Part shown: positions 26,250-34,468 of the stretch, piece after piece
How the letters are laid out: the number at the start of each line of letters is the position of its first letter
How positions within the stretch are numbered: position 1 is the stretch's first letter
Assembly: GCA_964468475.1 (NCBI GenBank)
Contig: CAYXUL010000026.1
Span: 1 to 37,512, forward strand
Direction of reading: 5' to 3'
From: JBECKX01 sp964468475
GTDB lineage: Bacteria; Zixibacteria; MSB-5A5; CAIYYT01
DNA length: 37,512 bases
Made by a program: the position numbers and the translations under genes
The notes under the pieces: model-generated
The model's database searches: none
What the model saw: only the letters and a program-made list of their open reading frames with translations
What the model was told of the DNA's origin: nothing

Positions 26250-26282
26250 TTTCAGTAGTACTTCAGTAATATTTCAATAATA
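26250..26282 (+). repeat. Three tandem 11-nt direct repeats, candidate operator
   Basis: Three contiguous copies fit the consensus YTTCARTARTA (26250-26260, 26261-26271, 26272-26282), a 7-4 arrangement with 11-nt period as at PhoB-type sites. Two TTGTCAA copies follow (26284 and 26293 onward). The half-site differs from the YTAAC seen before phoB and the porin. It lies just upstream of the cotransporter promoter. Confidence 0.6.
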
Positions 26283-26315
26283 GTTGTCAAAGTTGTCAAC
26301 ATCTGCTCAATCCGC

Positions 26316-26343
26316 TTGACAGAGGCTTCAACTTATCTATATT
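26316..26343 (+). promoter_or_regulatory. Strong sigma70-type promoter of the Na/Pi cotransporter gene
   Basis: A perfect -35 TTGACA (26316-26321), a 16-nt spacer and -10 TATATT (26338-26343) lie 43 nt upstream of the ATG at 26387. The tandem 11-nt repeats sit immediately upstream. Confidence 0.7.
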
Positions 26344-26386
26344 CGCCGTCGATTAAAATCAGGCGACTGCGACACCCACCGAATTG

Positions 26387-27511
26387 ATGGCAGAAAACAG
26401 CTCGATACCATTACCCTCCGAGGCGCGCTACGGCCCCGGCAATAATGTTCTCCTCAAAGTACTGGCGATAGTACTGTTCGTATACGGCTTTATCCTCTCG
26501 ATAACGCTGCTGGGAATCGGCTTCAAGCTGTTTGGTACAGGTCTTACTTCAGCTCTCTTCAAGGCGACAGCTAATCCGCTGGTTGCGCTGGCCATCGGAA
26601 TTCTGGGCACGGTTCTGGTGCAATCCTCCTCAACGACGACGTCACTGATTGTCGGCATGGTGGGAGCAGGAACGCTGCCGTTCGGCTCAGCGGTACCAAT
26701 GGTGATGGGTGCCAACGTCGGCACCTCGATAACCAACACTCTGGTTTCTCTGGCCCATATCTCCCGAAGCGATGAGTTCAAGCGGGCATTCGCAGGCTCG
26801 ACCGTGCACGACTTCTTCAATATTTGCTCGGTCATTGTGCTGCTGCCGTTGCAGGTCAAATTTAATATAGTGGGCGCTTCATCGCACCTCGTTGAAGCAG
26901 TGTTCGAAGGTTTCGGCGGGTTGAAGTTCAGTTCACCGCTGAAACTTATTACCAAACCTGTAGCGGAAGCGATAGCTGGCGGGCTCGGGGATAATGGCTA
27001 CCTCGTGGTGGTTGCAGCAATTGTATTACTGTTGCTGTCGCTGCGGTATCTCGTCAAGACGATGAAGTCGTTGGTGCTGTCACGAATCGAGCAGTTCTTT
27101 CAGCGGTACGTCTTCCGCACACCCGCACTGGGATTTATCCTTGGTATTTTCGTTACGGTCCTGGTGCAGTCCTCATCGATTACGACTTCAGTGGTGGTGC
27201 CTTTGTTGGGCGCCGGTGTGCTGACCCTGCAGCAGATATACCCGTATACCCTGGGCGCCAATATCGGTACAACAATTACAGCATTTCTCGCGTCTTTTGC
27301 TACGGGTTCTGTTGAGGCCGTGGCAATCGCTTTTGCCCACCTGATTTTCAACTGCTACGGAATAATTATCTTTTGGCCGTTAAAAGTAATACCGATAACT
27401 TTAGCAAAACGTCTAAGTGAGCTAACCTTAAAATCGAAATTGATCCCGGCTGCGTATATTTTAGTCGTGTTCGTGATCATACCGGGCGCGATCATCTGGT
27501 TGGGGACTTAG
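26387..27511 (+). CDS. Na/Pi cotransporter family protein
   Basis: The 374-residue inner-membrane protein belongs to the Na/Pi-cotransporter family (NptA/SLC34-like). It carries the two inverted-repeat signatures: QSSSTTTSLIVGMVGAG with GANVGTSITN in the first half and QSSSITTSVVVPLLGAG with GANIGTTITA in the second. It probably carries phosphate with sodium, in or out. The ATG at 26387 is preferred; a TTG three nt earlier is adjacent. The gene lacks the C-terminal PhoU domain many homologues carry, but a separate PhoU-like gene follows directly, which would restore that pairing in trans. Confidence 0.9.
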   Translation: MAENSSIPLPSEARYGPGNNVLLKVLAIVLFVYGFILSITLLGIGFKLFGTGLTSALFKATANPLVALAIGILGTVLVQSSSTTTSLIVGMVGAGTLPFGSAVPMVMGANVGTSITNTLVSLAHISRSDEFKRAFAGSTVHDFFNICSVIVLLPLQVKFNIVGASSHLVEAVFEGFGGLKFSSPLKLITKPVAEAIAGGLGDNGYLVVVAAIVLLLLSLRYLVKTMKSLVLSRIEQFFQRYVFRTPALGFILGIFVTVLVQSSSITTSVVVPLLGAGVLTLQQIYPYTLGANIGTTITAFLASFATGSVEAVAIAFAHLIFNCYGIIIFWPLKVIPITLAKRLSELTLKSKLIPAAYILVVFVIIPGAIIWLGT

Positions 27512-27537
27512 CGAGAAATTTGGCAAGAGGGCCATCG

Positions 27538-28233
27538 ATGTTTAGCAAACTGAAACAACTGTTTTTGTCCGAGAGCCTCCTCGATGAGGCATTCAAGACT
27601 ACCCTGGTGATGCTGGAATTTGACCACCAGATGTACCAGGCATCACGCACCAGTCTCCGCGAAACGGACGCGGCCCGACCTGACATAGATGTCAAGGAGA
27701 CTGATGTCAAGGTTAACAAGTACGAACGCGAGGTGCGACGCAAAGTTCTGACGCACCTGAGTGTCTCTGGCATACAGCACCTGGTTCCCGGGTTGGTGCT
27801 GGTCTCAATCGTCATTGACGTGGAACGTATCGGAGACTACACAAAGAACATATCCGATTTAGCGGGACACCACGAGTCGAAATTAAGCGCGGGCGATTAC
27901 GAGGGAAAGCTGCAGGAGATCGAGCAATACGTTGGGACCCACTTTAAGAAGACGATCGCTGTGCTGAAAACTCAAGATAAGGACACTGCGCGGGAAGTGA
28001 TGTCGGTCGAAGAGGTAGTAGGGAAGTCTTCTGACTGGATTGTCAATGAGATGATAACCAACCACGGATCGGCGATGGCTTCGGGTGACGCTGTTTCGTT
28101 GGCGCTCTACGCACGCTATCTTAAGCGCATCAACGCTCACCTGACCAATATCGCCAGTGCTGTGGTCAATCCCTTCCCGAGAATAGGCTTCCGCGATAAG
28201 AAGTCCGAGGACGCAAAGAACCAGCAGACGTGA
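27538..28233 (+). CDS. PhoU-domain protein paired with the Na/Pi cotransporter
   Basis: The product is about 231 residues, mostly helical, with PhoU-type motifs VIDVERIGDYTKNISDLA (about 93-110) and a weaker YLKRINAHLTNIASAV near residue 197. It is a paralogue of the phoU at 25511 but more divergent in the second repeat. ATG at 27538 with AGAGGG upstream was preferred to an in-frame TTG at 27520. It starts 26 nt after the cotransporter, so it probably regulates that carrier rather than PstB. Confidence 0.85.
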   Translation: MFSKLKQLFLSESLLDEAFKTTLVMLEFDHQMYQASRTSLRETDAARPDIDVKETDVKVNKYEREVRRKVLTHLSVSGIQHLVPGLVLVSIVIDVERIGDYTKNISDLAGHHESKLSAGDYEGKLQEIEQYVGTHFKKTIAVLKTQDKDTAREVMSVEEVVGKSSDWIVNEMITNHGSAMASGDAVSLALYARYLKRINAHLTNIASAVVNPFPRIGFRDKKSEDAKNQQT

Positions 28234-28306
28234 CAGTATCTGCTACCCCAGCGTGGCTTGCAAGCTTTGCCTGGCACATTCCTTCCCATTTTCTTATCAT
28301 TGATCT

Positions 28307-28912
28307 GTGAGGAAAATCTTAATCGTTCTGATTGCAGCGGCATGGCTGAGCGGTACAGCCGATGCGGCCAGCTACAGGTATCTGTTCAACGCCGGCATTT
28401 CCTATCCGGTGGCACCCAAGAATTTCAATGACTACTGGAAAATCGGTTTCAACCTTGGTGTCGGATTCGAACGCAAAATCAGCGACGGTTGGTACGGGCA
28501 GGTTTATTTCGATTACAACACCTTTGCAATTGACGACAGCAAGTATACGAAATCGAAAGGCTACTTCGAATCGGGTCTATCCGTGGAAGGGGGAGCGGCT
28601 TCCATCCTGGTTGTTTCAGCCAACCTCAAACGTATGATGGCTCGCGCCCGATCCGGGGAGGCGCCGTATCTGATCGGTGGTATTGGCATTTATCGATTCT
28701 CCATTGCCACCGGCAGTTTTGCGGCCGCCGATACCACGGTGGAAATTCCCAATAGCTCCCAGAATACGGTTGGGATGAATGTCGGCGTGGGTGTAGATGT
28801 TCGCATCGGCTTTCGCACCAGTTTCTATTTGGAGGGGCGCTATTTTGTGGGGTTTACCAGCAGTGATTTCACTCATCACGTACCTCTCCGTGTGGGAATC
28901 ATTTTCAGGTAA
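28307..28912 (+). CDS. Outer-membrane beta-barrel protein, unknown function
   Basis: The 201-residue protein has a signal peptide (MRKILIVLIAAAWLSGTADA) and then alternating hydrophobic/polar strands with aromatic girdles (YRYLFNAGISYPV, WYGQVYFDYNTF, TSFYLEGRYFVGF), ending VGIIFR. This is the pattern of small OmpW/OmpA-like eight-stranded barrels. The start is GTG at 28307 without a clear Shine-Dalgarno. It lies 73 nt after the PhoU-like gene and 38 nt before the ligase fusion, so it could belong to either transcript. Confidence 0.7.
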   Translation: MRKILIVLIAAAWLSGTADAASYRYLFNAGISYPVAPKNFNDYWKIGFNLGVGFERKISDGWYGQVYFDYNTFAIDDSKYTKSKGYFESGLSVEGGAASILVVSANLKRMMARARSGEAPYLIGGIGIYRFSIATGSFAAADTTVEIPNSSQNTVGMNVGVGVDVRIGFRTSFYLEGRYFVGFTSSDFTHHVPLRVGIIFR

Positions 28913-28950
28913 GTATTCAACTACATCGATAGAAAGGCCGCTTTCGCTAT

Positions 28951-31116
28951 ATGAAGATAGCAGTAGTGTATAGCCGCAGCTCAAATGTCATCAACCTTTT
29001 TGGCACCCCCAACAAGGAAAAGATTGGCCTTAAGACCATCAAACGAATCGCGGATTCGTTGCGAGCGGGCAAGCACCAGGTCGAAGTAATCGAGGCCGGA
29101 AAGGATATCGTCGAGCAGCTTGAGCATTTCATGCCGCGTGTCGTCAAAGGTGAACGTCCGGGGCTGGTGTTCAACGTCTCCTATGGAATTCAGGGGCAGG
29201 CCCGCTATACGCATATTCCCTCGATTCTCGAGATGGTGGGTATTCCCTACATCGGTTCCGGTCCGCTGGCGCATTCGCTGGCTCTCGACAAGGTTGTTGC
29301 CAAGATGATTTTCCGCCAGCAGGGTCTTCCCACACCAGATTTCGCGGTGCTTGACGCACCGGGCTTTGCATTGCCCGAACTGAAATTTCCCCTGATTGTC
29401 AAGCCCAAGAACGAAGCGGTCTCCTTTGGATTGCGCGTGGTGAACAACGAGGCGGAGCTGCGCGAAGGTGCCGACGCAATCTTCGAGAAGTACGAGCAGC
29501 CGGTACTGGTGGAGCAGTTTATTAAAGGTAGAGAGATCAATGTCGGTATCCTGGGGAACAATCCGGCAGAAGCGTTGCCACCTGCAGAACTGTTGTTTGG
29601 TAAGGAAGGGCCACAGATTTACACCTATGAAGATAAGACCAGGCGCTCCGGTAGAGAAATCGGTATCCAATGTCCGGCGAAGGTGTCTGTCGCCGTGGCG
29701 GAGCAGGCAACTGAGTTGGCGAAGAAGGCGTTCAAAGCTCTGGGCTGCAATGATTGCTGCCGCGTCGATATGCGCATGAACAAGCAGAATCAGCTCTTTA
29801 TCCTCGAAGTCAACAGCCTGCCCTCGTTGGGCGAGCATGGCTCGTACACTGCAGCGGCAGAGGCCGCGGGTCTCGACTATACCAAGTTGGTGAACCGACT
29901 TGTCGATGTGGCGGCCGCGCGCTATTTCGGAACACCATCGCCTCCGCAATTCGCGGCTGGGAAAGCGACGCCCGAGGAGCGGGTGTTTTCCTACTTGATA
30001 GAACGCCGCGATAAACTCGAGCGGCGCGTGGAAGAGTGGACGAAGATGCAGCGAAGGACCATCGATCCTACTGGAATTAGAGAAGCTACACGCAAACTAC
30101 GGGGAATCTTCCAGGAAGATCTCAAGCTGCGTCCCGTTCCTGATTTCACGGATGAGCGTTGCGCCTTGACATTCGAAACCTCAGCGGGACTGAAGGGAGG
30201 TACGCTGCTGGTCGGGCATCTTGATGTTCCATATGAGAGGAGCGTGCTTCACCAGATATTTCGCCGAGACCCGGAGTTCTTTTTCGGTGAAGGTGTCGGC
30301 CTGACCTCTGGGCCGTTGGCGATGACCGAGTTTGCTTTGAGAGCATTGCGACGAGTGCGGCAACTACGCCAGGTTCCGCTGGGGGTACTGTTTTATACCG
30401 ATGAAGGCCGAGAGTGCCGCTACTCCGCGGAGGTAGTTCGTGAGGCAATGTCGCGGGCACGGCAGGTGCTGGTGCTGCGGCCCGGCAACCCGGAAGCTAA
30501 TATCATCAACCAACGGCGCGGCTGGAGGCGTTACGAACTGATCGTGCAAGGCTCTGCGGGTCGCGTCGGTTCGGCTCAGAAACGTCCCGATGTACTGCGC
30601 TGGAGTATGGAACGTCTGCAGAAGGCGTTTGACCTGACCTCCCGAAGCCAGCGCGTCGCTGTTGCTGCGCGTGAGATTCATACCGACTCCTATCCGCGGC
30701 ACTTGCCGCACCGTTTTCGCTGTGACGTATTAGTCAACTACGGCGAATTGCAGAAGGCTGACGAAGCAGAAGTTGCGATCAGAAAGATATTCGGCAAGCA
30801 GGAGTACCGCTGGGAATTGAATTTGATCTCGGACCGACCGCCGATGACAAAACGAACCAAGAATGAGCGCATAAGTAAGGCATACAAGAGGCTCGCCGCA
30901 GAATTGGAGATTCCCCTGGCGTTTGAATCGTCTCTGTTTCCTTCGGTAGCGGGCTTGGCGCCCGCCAGTCCGGCGGTGATGTGTGGTGTCGGACCGGTGG
31001 CGTATAGTGTTTTCACCCCCGATGAATCATTGTCTCGGCTCAGCCTGATGCAGCGCACCCTCCTGCTGGCGAGGTACCTGCTAACTCAGGTAAATACTTC
31101 GTCCAGAAAGAAATAA
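28951..31116 (+). CDS. ATP-grasp ligase (D-Ala-D-Ala ligase-like) fused to degenerate M20 peptidase-like domain
   Basis: This protein has 721 residues. Residues 1-325 match D-Ala-D-Ala ligase-type ATP-grasp enzymes: GIPYIGSGPLAHSLALDK (about 97-114), ATP-binding PLIVKPKNE (147-155), VEQFIKGREINVGIL and Mg ligands in RVDMRM and LEVNSLPSLG. The HG..GED loop of true Ddl is replaced by YGIQGQA, so the substrate probably differs. Residues 400-715 align with M20 metallopeptidases (VGHLDVPY, FYTDEG, VGPVAYSVFTPDESL), but several metal ligands look lost (bridging Asp, second Glu of DEE, Glu of EP, final His). It is probably an amide or peptide-bond ligase with a non-catalytic accessory domain. The stop is 4 nt before the GGT-like gene. 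Confidence 0.75.
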   Translation: MKIAVVYSRSSNVINLFGTPNKEKIGLKTIKRIADSLRAGKHQVEVIEAGKDIVEQLEHFMPRVVKGERPGLVFNVSYGIQGQARYTHIPSILEMVGIPYIGSGPLAHSLALDKVVAKMIFRQQGLPTPDFAVLDAPGFALPELKFPLIVKPKNEAVSFGLRVVNNEAELREGADAIFEKYEQPVLVEQFIKGREINVGILGNNPAEALPPAELLFGKEGPQIYTYEDKTRRSGREIGIQCPAKVSVAVAEQATELAKKAFKALGCNDCCRVDMRMNKQNQLFILEVNSLPSLGEHGSYTAAAEAAGLDYTKLVNRLVDVAAARYFGTPSPPQFAAGKATPEERVFSYLIERRDKLERRVEEWTKMQRRTIDPTGIREATRKLRGIFQEDLKLRPVPDFTDERCALTFETSAGLKGGTLLVGHLDVPYERSVLHQIFRRDPEFFFGEGVGLTSGPLAMTEFALRALRRVRQLRQVPLGVLFYTDEGRECRYSAEVVREAMSRARQVLVLRPGNPEANIINQRRGWRRYELIVQGSAGRVGSAQKRPDVLRWSMERLQKAFDLTSRSQRVAVAAREIHTDSYPRHLPHRFRCDVLVNYGELQKADEAEVAIRKIFGKQEYRWELNLISDRPPMTKRTKNERISKAYKRLAAELEIPLAFESSLFPSVAGLAPASPAVMCGVGPVAYSVFTPDESLSRLSLMQRTLLLARYLLTQVNTSSRKK

Positions 31117-31120
31117 TGTC

Positions 31121-32725
31121 ATGAAGCGCCAACCGCCGGTGTCAGCTAATGATAGCGAGTCGCGAGAGCTCTCCGGTTTTGGGCGTACTCTGCAGCAGCG
31201 GTCGAGCGCTTCACCTAAAGGAATGGTAAGCAGTCAGCATTACCTCGCCAGTCGCGCGGGCGCAGAGATGCTGGAACGGGGCGGAAACGCTGTCGATGCA
31301 GCCGTTGCGACAGCCTTTGCCCTCTGCGTCTGTGAGCCGGCGGCTTCCGGCCTTGGTGGCCAAACGATGATGATTGTCCATTTGGCGGAAGCTGAACGGA
31401 CCTTTGTTCTTGATGGCTCCTCCTTTGCGCCGCATCGTGTTGTTCCCGGGTCGCTCACAGCCTATCAACGCAAGCGCGGCTACCTGGCCGCGACGGTCCC
31501 GACAACTCCGAGAACGCTTGAGTACGCGCTGAAGAAGTACGGGCGGTTGCCTCTGGCTGAGGTCATGCAGCCTGCAGTTAATCTGGCGGAGAAAGGCTAT
31601 CCTGTCAGCGAACTCCAGCGTGCCTTGACACGCCGGGAACGCCACGCACTTCGTACTCACTCCGGCGGTTCATTTTTCCTTAAGGAAGGACGCAAGAGCT
31701 ATCGCGTAGGAGAGATTTTTCATCAACCGGTGCTGGCTAACACGTTGCGCCAACTGGTTGATAAAGGCGTGGATGACTTCTACACCGGTGAGATAGCGCA
31801 GCTTATTCACAAGGATATGGAACGCAACGGCGGTCTGATCAGGCTTGACGACCTGGCACAGGTCCAAGGCCCGATTGAGAGAAAGGCTGTCAGGGGGCGG
31901 TTCAAGAATTGGCGGATCCGCACGATGCCGCCACCGGGAGCAGGAAGGGTGCTGTTGGAAATGCTTAACGTTGCCGCCGAATTTAAGAGAGCAGAACGCA
32001 ATCCCAACACTCCCGAAGGTGCGGTGTTGCTGGCTAAAATCATGCGGCAGGCGCACCGTGATCGTCGTGACCGGCCCTATGACCCGCAGTTTTATCCTCA
32101 GGTAACCGAAAAACACATGACCAGTCGCACCTACGCGGCTGCCGCCGCAGCCGCTATCCGTTCACAAGGTGAGACAACTCATCTGTCGGTGATGGATGCC
32201 GACGGCAATGTAGTGGGTTTGACCCAATCGATTGAGCGCGTCTATGGCTCCTGCTGTGCCGCCGAGGAGTTGGGCTTCCTCTACAACAACTATATGATGG
32301 CATTCGAGTACGATGACATTTCGCACCCACACTATTTACGCCCGCGCGCAGTGCCGTGGGCCAGCGTGGCGCCGACAATTGTCTTCAAAGATAAGTCACC
32401 GCGGCTGGTGATCGGGTCGCCCGGAAGTCAGCGGATTACCTCCTCGATCTTCCAGGTGCTCCTCAGATTGCAGTACAATTCGCCGCTCGATGCTGTCGAC
32501 GCGCCACGGCTTCATTGTGATCACGGAAATAAAGTCTCGCTCGAGGCTGACAGAATGTCTGATTCAATCATTGATGCGCTCACGGCAGCAGGCTTTGAAA
32601 TTGATCGCCGCGATCCCTATTCCTTCTATCTCGGCTGCATATCGCTCGTTGTCCGTGAAGGTGACGACTTCACGGGCGTCGCCGATCCGCGCCGCGACGG
32701 CGCCGCCTTTGGTCCGCAGGGATGA
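31121..32725 (+). CDS. Gamma-glutamyltransferase-family Ntn hydrolase, atypical
   Basis: The 534-residue protein follows the GGT fold. The large-subunit motif GGNAVDAAVATAFALCVCEP is at 54-73, and the self-processing nucleophile is Thr352 in ETTHLS, so autocleavage into two chains is likely. Several E. coli GGT glutamyl-binding residues, as remembered, differ: Arg114 in LDxREMAP is Ser (LDGSSFAP), Asn411 is Glu372, Asp433 is Met393 and Ser462 is Ala414. No signal peptide is seen, unlike periplasmic GGT, which suggests a cytoplasmic enzyme on another acyl or amide substrate. The ends abut both neighbours (4-nt gap, 4-nt overlap). Confidence 0.85.
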   Translation: MKRQPPVSANDSESRELSGFGRTLQQRSSASPKGMVSSQHYLASRAGAEMLERGGNAVDAAVATAFALCVCEPAASGLGGQTMMIVHLAEAERTFVLDGSSFAPHRVVPGSLTAYQRKRGYLAATVPTTPRTLEYALKKYGRLPLAEVMQPAVNLAEKGYPVSELQRALTRRERHALRTHSGGSFFLKEGRKSYRVGEIFHQPVLANTLRQLVDKGVDDFYTGEIAQLIHKDMERNGGLIRLDDLAQVQGPIERKAVRGRFKNWRIRTMPPPGAGRVLLEMLNVAAEFKRAERNPNTPEGAVLLAKIMRQAHRDRRDRPYDPQFYPQVTEKHMTSRTYAAAAAAAIRSQGETTHLSVMDADGNVVGLTQSIERVYGSCCAAEELGFLYNNYMMAFEYDDISHPHYLRPRAVPWASVAPTIVFKDKSPRLVIGSPGSQRITSSIFQVLLRLQYNSPLDAVDAPRLHCDHGNKVSLEADRMSDSIIDALTAAGFEIDRRDPYSFYLGCISLVVREGDDFTGVADPRRDGAAFGPQG

Positions 32726-33411
32726 TGCTGCCATTTCTGATATCGGTGCCCCATGCGGGTTTGCAGGTTCCCCCGGAAGTGAAAGAGATCTGCCTGTTGG
32801 AGGAAGAAGATATTGTCAAGGATGGTGATGAGGGAGCGGCGGAGATCTACGCGATACGTGCGAACGTACGAGCTTTTGTTGCCACAGAGATTGCCCGCGC
32901 TGTCGTCGATCAAAATCGCGCACCTGACGATTTCCGTGCCGACGGGGTAGTCAAGACTCATACCTGCTGGAATATTCCGATCTATTCGCGGCGCCTTGAG
33001 GATGCAGAGGTAGCTCGCCTCCTGCAAACGTACTATGATCCGTACCACAGCGAATTGTCAGAGCGGGCAAAAGATGCCGTACTGGGAATTGATTGCCACA
33101 CAATGGCGGCAGTCGGTCCCCCGATCGGGCCAATGGCAGGTGAAGAACGGCCGCAGATCTGTCTGGGCAACGCCGACGGCACCTGCCCGCGCGAATGGTT
33201 CGTGCTGATGCGGGAGTGCCTGGAGGTAGCGTTCGAGTCGGAGGTTAGCCTGAATCAGCCGTTCCAGGGGGGCTATATCATCCGACATCATTCGCGGGAG
33301 CTGCCCTGGCTTCAGCTCGAACTCTCTCGCAGCGACTGGATTAGCAGGGAGGAAAAACGGGAGCGGCTGCTGCAGGGGTTGGGTTGGTTTGCGAAGAGGA
33401 TTTCGGCGTAG
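32722..33411 (+). CDS. N-formylglutamate amidohydrolase-family protein
   Basis: The 229-residue protein matches the FGase family of zinc amidohydrolases. It shows SVPHAG (His11), the central GIDCHTMAAVGP where many homologues have DxHTM, GGYIIRHHS and LQLELSR near the end. It may cleave an N-acyl amino acid or small amide. It overlaps the GGT-like stop by 4 nt (ATGA) and is the last gene of the ligase operon. No other histidine-degradation gene is nearby, so a HutG role is unlikely. Confidence 0.85.
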   Translation: MMLPFLISVPHAGLQVPPEVKEICLLEEEDIVKDGDEGAAEIYAIRANVRAFVATEIARAVVDQNRAPDDFRADGVVKTHTCWNIPIYSRRLEDAEVARLLQTYYDPYHSELSERAKDAVLGIDCHTMAAVGPPIGPMAGEERPQICLGNADGTCPREWFVLMRECLEVAFESEVSLNQPFQGGYIIRHHSRELPWLQLELSRSDWISREEKRERLLQGLGWFAKRISA

Positions 33412-33457
33412 CGTGGAAGCTGGATCCGCACGGAGCCCGGCTTGCCCATTTTCACCC

Positions 33458-33485
33458 TTGATTTCTGAGCGAAAGAGCTTATTAT
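33458..33485 (+). promoter_or_regulatory. Sigma70-type promoter for prs-rplY
   Basis: -35 TTGATT (33458-33463), a 16-nt spacer and -10 TATTAT (33480-33485) lie 28 nt before the prs ATG. Confidence 0.5.
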
Positions 33486-33513
33486 TACTGTTCTCTTTTT
33501 TGGGAGGGAACGG

Positions 33514-34449
33514 ATGCAAAATGCGCTGAAGATCATATCGGGAACGGCTCATCTGCCGCTGGCTAAGAAGATATCTCAGTACTGCGGCGTAGGATTGACG
33601 CAGTGTGATGTCAGCCGTTTTTCCGACGGAGAAGTTCGCGTTCAGATCAACCAGAATATTCGCGGCTCCGACCTGTTCATTATCCAGCCGACCAACCCGC
33701 CGGCTGAGAACCTGGTTGAGCTACTGATTATGGTGGACGCGGCGCGACGAGCTTCAGCGAAACGCATCACAGCGGTAATACCATACTACGGCTACGCCCG
33801 CCAGGACAGAAAGGACCAGCCGCGAGTTTCGATTACCGCCAAGCTGGTCGCGAACCTGATCACTCAGGCGGGAGCGGACCGGGTGATCACGATGGATCTG
33901 CATGCGTCCCAGTTGCAGGGGTTCTTTGATATCCCTCATGACCACCTGTACGGCAGCAAGATCTTTCTTGACTATTTCCGGACCAAGCAGGTTCAGAATT
34001 TGGTTTCGGTTTCGGCTGATGTCGGTTCTATCAAGATTGCCCGTGCTTTTGCCAAGGAACTGCAGATTCCGCTGGCGATTATAGACAAGCGGCGCATCGA
34101 GGCGAATAAATCGGAGGTGCTTAATATCATCGGTGACGTAAAAGACAGGAATGTCGTCATTCGCGACGATATCGTTGACACCGCCGGAACAATCGTACAA
34201 GGCGCCGAGGCGCTTCGGAAACATGGCGCGCAGGAGATTTATGTTTGCGTCACGCATGGAGTATTATCCGGGGAAGCGCTGGAACGAATCGAGAATTCAC
34301 CCATTACCGAGGTGGTGATAACGGACACCATCCAGCGTGATATGAACGAGTTGCCGTCCAAGTTTACGGAAGTCTCAACGGCGGATATGTTTGGAGAGGC
34401 GATCCGGCGAATTTGGCACGAAGAATCGGTTTCGAAATTATTCGATTGA
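33514..34449 (+). CDS. prs: Ribose-phosphate pyrophosphokinase
   Basis: The 311-residue cytoplasmic enzyme makes PRPP from ribose 5-phosphate and ATP for purine, pyrimidine, His, Trp and NAD synthesis. Signatures: FSDGEVRVQINQNIRGSD (about 36-53), PYYGYARQDRKDQPR (about 90-104), the MDLHASQLQGFFDIP loop (about 128-142) and the PRPP-binding site, here RDDIVDTAGTI, where most enzymes have VDD(I/M). Length is standard. GGGAGG precedes the ATG. It is followed 19 nt later by rplY, a common pairing. Confidence 0.97.
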   Translation: MQNALKIISGTAHLPLAKKISQYCGVGLTQCDVSRFSDGEVRVQINQNIRGSDLFIIQPTNPPAENLVELLIMVDAARRASAKRITAVIPYYGYARQDRKDQPRVSITAKLVANLITQAGADRVITMDLHASQLQGFFDIPHDHLYGSKIFLDYFRTKQVQNLVSVSADVGSIKIARAFAKELQIPLAIIDKRRIEANKSEVLNIIGDVKDRNVVIRDDIVDTAGTIVQGAEALRKHGAQEIYVCVTHGVLSGEALERIENSPITEVVITDTIQRDMNELPSKFTEVSTADMFGEAIRRIWHEESVSKLFD

Positions 34450-34468
34450 TCTAATATAAGGAGTAACA

